Shown piece after piece: positions 5,870-11,810 of a stretch of 17,466 nt of DNA (position 1 is its first letter; the number at the start of each line of letters is the position of its first letter). Both the position numbers and the translations under genes were made by a program. Where the stretch lies: NCBI GenBank assembly GCA_934561485.1, contig CAKTGS010000040.1, forward strand, positions 1-17,466. Reading direction: 5' to 3'. The notes beneath the pieces were generated by a model. That model made no database searches and was not told the origin of the DNA. It worked only from the letters and a program-made list of their open reading frames with translations. Source of the DNA: an uncultured Faecalibacterium sp. (GTDB lineage Bacteria; Bacillota; Clostridia; Oscillospirales; Ruminococcaceae).

Positions 5870-5948
5870 TGGCACCGTTTACTGGAATCGAACCAGCGAC
5901 CTGTGGTTTTGGAGACCGGCGCTCTGCCATACATGAGCTAAAACGGCA
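5870..5948 (-). tRNA. tRNA-Trp-like gene (anticodon CCA), possibly degenerate
   Basis: Read on the minus strand, this folds as a tRNA. The acceptor GCCGTTT pairs with AAACGGT, the D stem is GCTC/GAGC, the anticodon loop is CTCCAAA (anticodon CCA, Trp), the T arm is GCTGG-TTCGATT-CCAGT, the discriminator is G, and the 3' CCA is encoded. Two irregularities are visible. The anticodon stem keeps only three pairs (GGT/ACC), with mismatches at its outer two positions, and there is one extra base between the acceptor and D stems. It lies inside the phage head operon, on the same strand, so it is phage-borne rather than a host cluster gene. It may be functional, decaying, or a tRNA mimic. Confidence 0.65.
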
Positions 5949-5950
5949 TG

Positions 5951-5989
5951 AAAAAAGCACCGTGCATTTTTTGCACAGTGCTTAAAAAT
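5951..5989 (-). terminator. Terminator after the toxin/immunity pair
   Basis: The hairpin AAGCAC-c-GTGCA pairs with TGCAC-a-GTGCTT (5956-5984), an 11-bp stem with one mismatch. On the minus strand it is followed by a run of six T. It separates the immunity gene from the tRNA-like gene a few bases away. Confidence 0.65.
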
Positions 5990-6042
5990 GGGCAAAAGAA
6001 AACCACGGTGCGTGCGCATCATGGTTTAGGGGATATTCGAAG

Positions 6043-6360
6043 TCAGAATTCTTTAAATTCAACAGAGACACTGTCTGTGTTTTTGTGCCAAATTGCAAAC
6101 ACAAATTTTGATGACGGGAATTTGTGTTCCAGCTTTTGGGTATCGTCAGAACAGGACTGCCAAAGCTGTTCAAATGCCTTTGCATCGCTAAGGGGAACCA
6201 GCCAGCCGCTAAAATCTTCGCCTTCCATATCGGGAGTTTTGAAATCACGGCCTTCACCGGCAAATCCAAAAAAGGCACATTCGACTTTATTGGCTTCATT
6301 CTGAATCAATTTCCAAAAACAGTTAAACTTTTCGCTTTCTTGCGTTCTCAACCCGAGCAT
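6043..6360 (-). CDS. Candidate immunity protein for the MuF toxin
   Basis: A 105-residue acidic protein with many aromatics (FWKLIQNEANKVECAFFGFA, GEDFSGWLVPL, FEQLWQSCSDD, FVFAIWHKN). It has no signal peptide or membrane segment. It starts inside the last 38 bases of the upstream toxin gene in another frame, with AGAAGG about 9 bases before its ATG, so it is coupled to the toxin. Position, small size, acidity and the shared AT-rich composition are those of an immunity partner in polymorphic toxin systems. The sequence itself is not one I recognise as a named Imm family, so immunity is an inference from context. The frame is intact. Confidence 0.6.
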   Translation of the reverse strand: MLGLRTQESEKFNCFWKLIQNEANKVECAFFGFAGEGRDFKTPDMEGEDFSGWLVPLSDAKAFEQLWQSCSDDTQKLEHKFPSSKFVFAIWHKNTDSVSVEFKEF

Positions 6361-7219
6361 TCGTTGTGCCTTCTTTCAAAATTGTTACAAATTCACCGTT
6401 TTTACTTTCAATAACAACATCGTCATCTTTAACATGAAACAAAACTGGATATTCTTGACCACGCCACTCCCCGTAGAAGCGCTCGTCTGCATGGTCCGCA
6501 ATATCCATGATGATTTTTCGCATGGCTTCACGATCATTCTCACTGGATGGATTCATTCCGAAGTCCGAGGTGTGCTTTCCAATCTTTTTACCAAATTGTG
6601 CATCTGTTAATTGGATAGAATGATACTGGTACCGTTTGCCTGTCTCCGGGTTAACTGGAAACTTCTCCGGAGGAAAAACCATTTTTCTTGCTTCTATTTT
6701 AGCAGAATCGTCTCGGTTTGTCGATAGATTTTGAATCTTTTGAATGCGTGCCTGCCGGGCGTCCTCATCCTCCGTCCACGTCTTGCTCCACACGTTCTGC
6801 CGCTTGCCCTCGCCGGGGTCATATTCCACCCGGCAGCGGCAGCGTTCGTGGCGGCGGTAAACGTCCTTGGGCACATGGGGGTAATCATAGGACCCGGCCA
6901 GGGCGGCACACCACTTGCAGCAGTGGCTCTCGGCGGTGCGGATGACCCGGGGCCGCAGCCCGGCTCTGCCCTGAAACTCCACATTGGCCTTGAGGGTGTC
7001 ATCCACCACCATGCGGGAGAAGGTGCGCACCGGCTCGTCCAGTGCCCACGCCACATCCGCAAACTGCTCCGCCGTGGACACCTTGTTCAGCAGGCCGTCC
7101 ACGGCGTCCCCGATGCCGGACAGGGTGGCAGCGTCCGGCTCGAACACCGGCTCCCACACCGGACGGGTGAGGTAAAGCTGCTGGCGCTGGTAGGCAATGC
7201 TGTCCCGCTTCCAGCTGTT
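6323..7219 (-). CDS. Phage MuF-type minor head protein with C-terminal toxin-like domain (5'-truncated)
   Basis: An open frame of 298 codons with no original start; an in-frame GTG at 7159 gives 278 residues. Numbering from that GTG, residues 1-115 are the end of an SPP1 gp7/MuF-like minor head domain with the metal-binding pattern Cys80/81, Cys84, His104, Cys107 and Cys109 (CCKWC...HERCRC). A linker (about 118-155) leads to an AT-rich domain (about 155-278). That domain has KRYQYHSIQL, FGKKIGKHTSDFG, EWRGQEYPVLFHVKDDDVV and GEFVTILKEG, with conserved-looking His180, Lys191/192, His196 and Thr259. The pattern fits barnase/EndoU/colicin/RelE-type (BECR) phage nuclease toxins, known to be fused to MuF. 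The N-terminus was lost at the IS junction near 7220. Confidence 0.75.
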   Translation of the reverse strand, partial: NSWKRDSIAYQRQQLYLTRPVWEPVFEPDAATLSGIGDAVDGLLNKVSTAEQFADVAWALDEPVRTFSRMVVDDTLKANVEFQGRAGLRPRVIRTAESHCCKWCAALAGSYDYPHVPKDVYRRHERCRCRVEYDPGEGKRQNVWSKTWTEDEDARQARIQKIQNLSTNRDDSAKIEARKMVFPPEKFPVNPETGKRYQYHSIQLTDAQFGKKIGKHTSDFGMNPSSENDREAMRKIIMDIADHADERFYGEWRGQEYPVLFHVKDDDVVIESKNGEFVTILKEGTTNARVENARKRKV

Positions 7220-7658
7220 TCAGAACCTGTTTGAGCCACACAAAGGTATACTTGTTCGCTTTACTCTCGATCTTCGTTCCGTCTACAAAGACTTCGGTGT
7301 GTTCCGTAAATCCTTTCTTTTCCAACAGTGCGATAGATGGAAAGAGCAAGTCCTCAAAGGCTTCCTGTAACTTTGGGTTGCTCCGGAATCTTGCGATCGT
7401 GCAGTGATCTGGTACATTCTGGTCTTCCAGAAGCCACCGGAACACCAGATTCTCCCGGCACAGTTCTTCGATCTTCCAGCTGGAGTATACGCCTTTTATG
7501 TAGGCACATACCAGCACCTTGAATAGCACCCGCGGCCCGATCTGCGATTTTCGGATCTCCGAATAAGCGAAATACAATTTTGTATCGTCCAGTTCCTCAA
7601 GCTGGCCGCTTGCCTGACAGAGCGCATGATGTTTGTCGATTTGAATTTCTGTCTGCAT
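7220..7658 (-). pseudogene. IS1182-like transposase, N-terminal fragment
   Basis: It encodes about 145 residues of a transposase with the DUF772 (InsH N-terminal) domain: KLYFAYSEIRKSQIGPRVLF, then SSWKIEELCRENLVFRWLLE and PDHCTIARFR. Next comes the first catalytic-core strand FVDGTKIESKANKYTFVW, which holds the first Asp of the DDE triad. The rest of the DDE domain is absent; the frame runs on into phage sequence read out of frame (LEAGQHCLPAPAAL...). The conservative start is the ATG at 7658. The frame stays open upstream to 7829, but its first ATG lies outside the element, so the true start is uncertain. The product cannot be active. Family assignment is by recognition. Confidence 0.8.
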
Positions 7659-7746
7659 CCGAAATTTTAACTGTTGGCTTTTCTCCTGAATTTCGATATG
7701 CTGTTCTTGCTTTATCCGTTTCAGTTTGCCACTGTTAACGTTAAAG

Positions 7747-7796
7747 CAAAAGACCAGAGTTGTAAGCCTTTTGGCTAAATAACTCTGGTCTTTTTT
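7747..7796. terminator. Bidirectional terminator hairpin inside the IS end
   Basis: GACCAGAGTT (7752-7761) pairs with AACTCTGGTC (7781-7790), with a nested AGCC-TTTT-GGCT stem in the loop. T runs lie on both sides (7791-7796 on plus, and minus-strand T from 7747-7750). Near an IS tip this would block read-in transcription; here it is the first visible terminator downstream of pyrI. Confidence 0.7.
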
Positions 7797-7834
7797 GTTG
7801 CGGGGCTTGTGCAACAGCCCCTTTGACATAACGG

Positions 7835-8248
7835 TTACATTTTCTGCCCGCAGTAGGCGCAGTAATATTCGCCGGACTTGCCAAGCCGGAAAATATGGTC
7901 GCAGCCACTTTCCACCGAGGTGATGCAGCGGGGATTCTTACAGCGCACTACGTTGACCAGGGTCTGCGGCGGCACGGGATGGTACTTTTTGACCACCTTA
8001 CCGTCCCGGACGATGTTGACTGTGATGTTCCGGTCCAGCTTGCCCAGAATCTCAATGCGCTTGGGCAGTTCCGTGCCTTCGATCTTGATCAGGTCCTTGT
8101 GGCCGCACTTACCGCTGCGGACGTTCTGCAGCAGCGCCACCGAGGTACTGTTGTCCTCCAGTTCCAGCAGGTGGTACAGCTCCATGCCCTTTCCTGCAGG
8201 GATGTGGTCCAGGATGAAACCGTTCTGGATTCCTTCAATGCTCAGCAT
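7835..8248 (-). CDS. pyrI: Aspartate carbamoyltransferase regulatory subunit
   Basis: A 137-residue PyrI. The N-terminal nucleotide-binding domain begins with IEGIQNGFILDHIPAGKGMEL, the usual PyrI opening, and includes LPKRIEILGK. The C-terminal zinc domain has the four cysteines Cys103, Cys108, Cys130 and Cys133 (RCKNPRC ... YYCAYCG), which hold the contact with the catalytic subunit. PyrI dimers bring allosteric control (CTP/ATP in E. coli) to the PyrB trimers. Its ATG overlaps the pyrB stop by 7 bp (8242-8248), so the subunits are translationally coupled. It is slightly shorter than the E. coli protein. The usual downstream flank is replaced by an IS tip 13 bp after the stop. Confidence 0.95.
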   Translation of the reverse strand: MLSIEGIQNGFILDHIPAGKGMELYHLLELEDNSTSVALLQNVRSGKCGHKDLIKIEGTELPKRIEILGKLDRNITVNIVRDGKVVKKYHPVPPQTLVNVVRCKNPRCITSVESGCDHIFRLGKSGEYYCAYCGQKM

Positions 8249-9195
8249 TCCAGCACCTTCTTTCCGGTCAGCGGGTCGGGGATGCCCAGCAGGGCCAGAA
8301 TGATGGCCATGCGGATGTACACGCCGTTGTGCACCTGGTCGAAGTAAGCGGCGCGGGGGTCATCGTCCACGTCCAGCCTGATCTCGTCAATGCGGGGCAG
8401 CGGATGCAGCACCGGCATGTCTGGCTGGGCCAGCTGCAGCAGCTTGGCGTCCAGCTCATAGCAGCCTTTCAGGCGCAGGTAATCCTCCTCGTTGAAGAAG
8501 CGCTCCTGCTGGATGCGGGTCATGTAGAGCACGTCCAGCTGGGGCAGTTCAGCGTTCAGGTCGGCGGTCTCCTTGTACACCTGGTGCAGCGGGTCCAGCG
8601 TTTCGTCCTTGACATACTGCGGGATGCGCAGTTCTTCCGGCGAGATGAACACAAACCGGTTGCCCTCAAACTGACTGAGTGCAGCCGTCAGGGAGTGGAC
8701 GGTGCGCCCGAACTTGAGGTCGCCGCAGAAGCCGATGGTCAGATGATCCAAGCGGCCTTTGCGCTGGCGGATGGTCATCAGGTCGATCATGGTCTGGCTG
8801 GGGTGGGCGTGCCCGCCATCACCTGCATTGATCACGGGCACCCGTGCGTACATCGAGGCTCGCAGCGGCGCGCCTTCTTTGGGATGCCGCATGGCGATCA
8901 CATCCGCGTAGTTGCTTACCACACGGGCGGTGTCTGCCACGGTTTCACCTTTGCTGGCACTGGACAGCTGTGCCCCGGCAAAGCCCAGCGTCTTGCCGCC
9001 CAGCCGCAGCATGGCGGATTCAAAAGAGAGACGGGTGCGGGTGCTTGGCTCGTAGAACAGGGTGGCCAGGATACGGCCATCGCACAGATGGGCATAGGGG
9101 GCGGGGTTGGCTTCCATCCGGTCAGCCAGGTCGAGAAGGGCCAGCTGCTCGTTCAAAGAAAAGCTGTCCGGCTCAATAAAGTGTCTCACAGCCAT
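8242..9195 (-). CDS. pyrB: Aspartate carbamoyltransferase catalytic subunit
   Basis: A 317-residue PyrB, normal length. It makes N-carbamoyl-L-aspartate from carbamoyl phosphate and L-aspartate, the committed step of pyrimidine synthesis. Visible motifs are FYEPSTRTRLSFESA (residues 48-61; STRTR at 51-55 binds carbamoyl phosphate), SSASKGE (78-84, the loop supplied by the neighbouring subunit), DGGHAHPSQ (126-134), GDLKFGRTVHSL and HPLPR. The ATG at 9195 follows a good GAAAGGAGA site that lies within the end of purA, whose stop is at 9186-9188, so the two genes overlap by 10 bp. The operon order purA-pyrB-pyrI joins two aspartate-consuming nucleotide pathways. Confidence 0.96.
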   Translation of the reverse strand: MAVRHFIEPDSFSLNEQLALLDLADRMEANPAPYAHLCDGRILATLFYEPSTRTRLSFESAMLRLGGKTLGFAGAQLSSASKGETVADTARVVSNYADVIAMRHPKEGAPLRASMYARVPVINAGDGGHAHPSQTMIDLMTIRQRKGRLDHLTIGFCGDLKFGRTVHSLTAALSQFEGNRFVFISPEELRIPQYVKDETLDPLHQVYKETADLNAELPQLDVLYMTRIQQERFFNEEDYLRLKGCYELDAKLLQLAQPDMPVLHPLPRIDEIRLDVDDDPRAAYFDQVHNGVYIRMAIILALLGIPDPLTGKKVLEC

Positions 9196-10487
9196 TCTCC
9201 TTTCAGCACGAACTTTTCACGCTCGGCACCGGTGGAGATAAACTGGATCTCGTGGCCCAGCTCCTTTTCCAGGAATTCCACGTAAGCTCTGGCTTCCTTG
9301 GGCAGATCCTGCCAGCTCTTGCAGCCGGAAATGTCCTTGTTCCAGCCGGGCAGCAGGGTGACCACCGGTTCCACCCGGTCCAGGTCAGACAGCGTGTCGA
9401 AGCAGGGGACTTCCACACCATCCAGCTTGTAACCGGTAATAACCGGGATCTCCTTCATGCTGCTCAGCACATCCAGCTTGGTCAGGGCGATCTTGTCGGC
9501 ACCCTGGCAGGCCAGGCCGTAGCGGCTGGCCACACAGTCAAAGGGGCCTACCCGGCGGGGACGCCCGGTGGCGGCACCGTACTCACCGCCGGCCTTGCGC
9601 AACTCCTCGTTCCAGTCCTCACGCATGGCATTCTCGGCGGCAAAGGGGCCGGCACCCACGCAGGTGGAGTAGGCCTTCAGCACGCCCACCACATGGTCCA
9701 GGCGGCAGTTGGGGATGCCGGCACCCAGGGGAGCATAGGCGGCCAGGGTGTTGGAGCTGGAAGTGAAGGGGAAGATGCCGTAGTCAATATCGCGCATGGC
9801 GCCCAGCTGGGCTTCCAGCACGATCTTCTTGCCGGCATCGTGGGCCTGCTGCAAAAAGGCACCCACATCGCAGATGTACGGGGCAAACTGCCCGGCCTGC
9901 ATCCGGCACCAGTCCAGCAAGGCATCGTAGCTCATCGGCTCCTGATGATAACAGCCGGCCAGCTCCATGTTCTTGGATTCCAGGATCATGTGCAGGCGGT
10001 TCTGGGTGCGCTCCTCGTCCAGGTGGAGCAGGTCGCCCAGGCGCAGGGTCTTTTTGCGGTACTTGTCGCTGTAGGCGTAGGCAATGCCGCGGCGGGTGGA
10101 GCCGAAGGCGGCTCCCTTCTTGGCCAGGCGGTCCTCTTCCAGGCCGTCCTGCACCTTGTGCCAGGGCATGGAAATGGTGGCCTTGTCCGAGAGCTTCAGG
10201 TTCTCGGGGGCGACCTTTACGCCGCGCTGCTCAATGGCTTCCATTTCGGCGGCCAGGTGGTCCAGGTCAATGACCATGCCGGTGCCCAGCACACAGGTAA
10301 CGTCCGGGTGCAGGATGCCCGAGGGCAGCAGGTTCAGGATGAACTTGCCCTGGTCGGTAACCACGGTGTGGCCGGCATTGTTGCCGCCCTGATAGCGGGC
10401 AACGATATCGGCATGTTCTGCCAGCAGGTCGATGACGCGGCCTTTGCCTTCATCGCCCCAGTTGATTCCGGTAACTGCAGTAAGCAT
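9186..10487 (-). CDS. purA: Adenylosuccinate synthetase (divergent form)
   Basis: A 433-residue PurA, joining IMP and aspartate with GTP to give adenylosuccinate, the first step from IMP to AMP. The phosphate-binding motif NWGDEGKGR (Asp12, Lys15) and NNAGH with His40 (the catalytic His) are present, as are KAYSTCVGAGPF and LTKLDVL. Some normally fixed segments differ. GSTRRGIAYAYSDK stands where GTTGRGIGPAYEDK is usual, and LEAQLGAMRDIDYG where FEGAQGTMLDIDHG is usual. The catalytic Asp is kept, which argues against the phage enzyme PurZ. AGAAGG lies about 11-12 bases before the ATG, rather far. It has its own strong promoter and a leader hairpin, and is divergent from lysR. Confidence 0.93.
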   Translation of the reverse strand: MLTAVTGINWGDEGKGRVIDLLAEHADIVARYQGGNNAGHTVVTDQGKFILNLLPSGILHPDVTCVLGTGMVIDLDHLAAEMEAIEQRGVKVAPENLKLSDKATISMPWHKVQDGLEEDRLAKKGAAFGSTRRGIAYAYSDKYRKKTLRLGDLLHLDEERTQNRLHMILESKNMELAGCYHQEPMSYDALLDWCRMQAGQFAPYICDVGAFLQQAHDAGKKIVLEAQLGAMRDIDYGIFPFTSSSNTLAAYAPLGAGIPNCRLDHVVGVLKAYSTCVGAGPFAAENAMREDWNEELRKAGGEYGAATGRPRRVGPFDCVASRYGLACQGADKIALTKLDVLSSMKEIPVITGYKLDGVEVPCFDTLSDLDRVEPVVTLLPGWNKDISGCKSWQDLPKEARAYVEFLEKELGHEIQFISTGAEREKFVLKGEWL

Positions 10488-10512
10488 ATAGATGATAACC
10501 TTCTTTTCTCAG

Positions 10513-10531
10513 CCGGGTGAAGAACACCCGG
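10513..10531 (-). promoter_or_regulatory. Stem-loop in the purA leader
   Basis: CCGGGTG (10513-10519) pairs with CACCCGG (10525-10531) around a 5-base loop, inside the roughly 85-nt purA leader and about 26 nt before the start codon. No U-run follows, so it is not an intrinsic terminator. It could affect mRNA stability or bind a factor. Confidence 0.6.
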
Positions 10532-10579
10532 GATTCGATTCTTTTCGATTTCCCTCTTGCAATTTCGGATTGCAGTGTT

Positions 10580-10608
10580 ATTATACGAGCAGGGAGAGGA
10601 TGTGTAAA
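10580..10608 (-). promoter_or_regulatory. Sigma-A promoter of purA-pyrB-pyrI
   Basis: On the minus strand, TTTACA (10608-10603) and a perfect TATAAT (10585-10580) are separated by 17 bp. Transcription should start near 10573, leaving a leader of about 85 nt. The region between this -35 and the lysR start (10609-10664) would hold any LysR site; TATC...GATA (10612-10633) is an imperfect candidate. Confidence 0.8.
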
Positions 10609-10664
10609 AAGTATCCTGCACATAGTCATGATATGATTTTGACATGGAAGAGGGAGAGATGGCC

Positions 10665-11579
10665 ATGTACGTGGACTGGGAATATTACAAGATCTTTTAT
10701 TATGTAGCGAAATATCAGAATTTCACCCGGGCAGCGCGGGTGCTGGGCAACAACCAGCCCAACATCACCCATGCCATGAACCGGCTGGAAAGTCAGCTCA
10801 ACTGCGTGCTGTTCATCCGCTCCAACCGGGGCGTGACCCTGACGCCGGAAGGGGAGATGCTGTACTCCCGCATTGCTTCGGCGGCGGTACAGATCCAGGA
10901 CGCAGAAGAAGAACTGAGTTCCAGCGCCACGCTGGAGCACGGAGCCATCAGCATCAGCGCTACCGAGACGGCCCTGAACATCTATCTGTCGGAAAAGCTG
11001 CGCGCCTTCCACACCGAGTACCCCGGCATCCGGCTGCGCATTTCCAACCACTCCACGCCGCAGGCGCTGCAGGCTGTGAAGAACGGCGAGGTGGATTTTG
11101 CCATTGTGACCACCCCCGCTGAGGTGGAAACCGGCTTGAAGAAGGTGGAGCTGATGCCCTTTTATGAGGTGCTGGTGGGCGGCAAAACCTTTACGGCACT
11201 GGCCAGCCAGCACCTGAACCTGAAGGAGCTGCGCAATTACCCGATGATCTCGCTGAGCAGCGAGAGCATGACCCGCAGCTTTTACCGGCAGTTCTTTCTG
11301 GACCATGGGGCCATGCTCAAGCCGGACACCGAAGCCGCTACCACGGATCAGATGCTGACGCTGGTCAAGAGTGAGCTGGGCCTTGCCTTTTTGCCCCAGC
11401 CCATGGCAGAAGAGCCGCTGGCGCGGGGCGAGATCGTGGAGCTGCATCTGCAGGAGATCATTCCACAGCGGTCTATCTGCCTGGTGTACGACCACCACCG
11501 CCCCCTGAACACGGCGGCGCGCAAGTTCCAGCAGATGCTCACAGCCCCGGCGGCAGCCCGCCGGAAGGCTGGGCAGTAA
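10665..11579 (+). CDS. LysR-family transcriptional regulator
   Basis: A 304-residue LTTR. The N-terminal winged helix-turn-helix (residues about 4-64) reads YYKIFYYVAKYQNFTRAARV, then NNQPNITHAMNRLE and the wing FIRSNRGVTLTPEG. A linker helix follows, then the periplasmic-binding-protein-like effector domain (about 88-290), with ISISATETALN and DFAIVTTPAEVETG. The ATG at 10665 is chosen because AGGGAGAG (10651-10658) is spaced correctly for it; in-frame ATGs at 10659 and 10644 overlap or precede that site. It is divergent from purA with 177 bp between the starts, the usual layout for a LysR protein that controls its neighbour and itself. The effector is unknown. It also could regulate genes elsewhere. 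Confidence 0.92.
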   Translation: MYVDWEYYKIFYYVAKYQNFTRAARVLGNNQPNITHAMNRLESQLNCVLFIRSNRGVTLTPEGEMLYSRIASAAVQIQDAEEELSSSATLEHGAISISATETALNIYLSEKLRAFHTEYPGIRLRISNHSTPQALQAVKNGEVDFAIVTTPAEVETGLKKVELMPFYEVLVGGKTFTALASQHLNLKELRNYPMISLSSESMTRSFYRQFFLDHGAMLKPDTEAATTDQMLTLVKSELGLAFLPQPMAEEPLARGEIVELHLQEIIPQRSICLVYDHHRPLNTAARKFQQMLTAPAAARRKAGQ

Positions 11580-11685
11580 GATCAGACGATCCCGCAACCC
11601 AAAAGGAGCAGCTGCCTGCGCCGCGTGGAGCTGCAGCCGGACGAATCCGCCGCAGAAAAAAGCTTCTTCTGACCCGGAAACCACA

Positions 11686-11726
11686 GCAAGCCCGCACCCT
11701 GCCAAACCGGCAGGGGGCGGGCTTGC
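11686..11726. repeat. Long GC-rich hairpin between lysR and the CmpB-like gene
   Basis: GCAAGCCCGC (11686-11695) pairs with GCGGGCTTGC (11717-11726), and CCCTGCC (11697-11703) with GGCAGGG (11709-11715): 17 pairs with one A/G mismatch and a 5-base loop. No T run follows on either side. It probably ends or stabilises the lysR transcript. The rest of 11580-11741 shows no gene. Confidence 0.7.
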
Positions 11727-11741
11727 CTGCGTATGCGGTGC

Positions 11742-11770
11742 TTGCATTTTGGGCAAAGATAAGATACAAT
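11742..11770 (+). promoter_or_regulatory. Sigma-A promoter of the CmpB-like gene
   Basis: TTGCAT (11742-11747) and TACAAT (11765-11770) with a 17-bp spacer. Predicted transcription start is near 11777, so the ATG at 11811, not the one at 11781, is the likely start codon. Confidence 0.7.
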
Positions 11771-11810
11771 CGGACTGTCAATGAATGCAGCATGGGTCGA
11801 AAGGATCGTT

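Larger units (their letters stand above)
7220..7821 (-). mobile_element. Truncated IS1182-like insertion sequence
   Basis: The transposase-proximal end appears to be the tip GGGGCTGTTGCACAAGCCCC (minus strand, 7821 to 7802), itself a 6-bp-stem hairpin of the type found at IS tips. The other end is missing: element sequence stops at about 7220 and phage minor-head sequence begins. The element lies 13 bp from the pyrI stop codon, so it (or the deletion it caused) marks the boundary between prophage remnant and conserved chromosome. Confidence 0.7.

Noticed and set aside
5948..6414. Plus-strand frames opposite the immunity and toxin genes
   Set aside because: They lack ribosome binding sites and cross the minus-strand terminator; the minus-strand pair has coupled starts and coherent composition.
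9186..10487. Phage PurZ (Z-genome synthase) instead of PurA
   Set aside because: The catalytic Asp of GDEGKG is present and the gene is in a host pyr operon, so PurA is the better call.
9252..10520. 422-codon plus-strand frame opposite purA
   Set aside because: It mirrors a GC-rich conserved gene, has Gly/His/Gln-rich composition and no recognisable domain.
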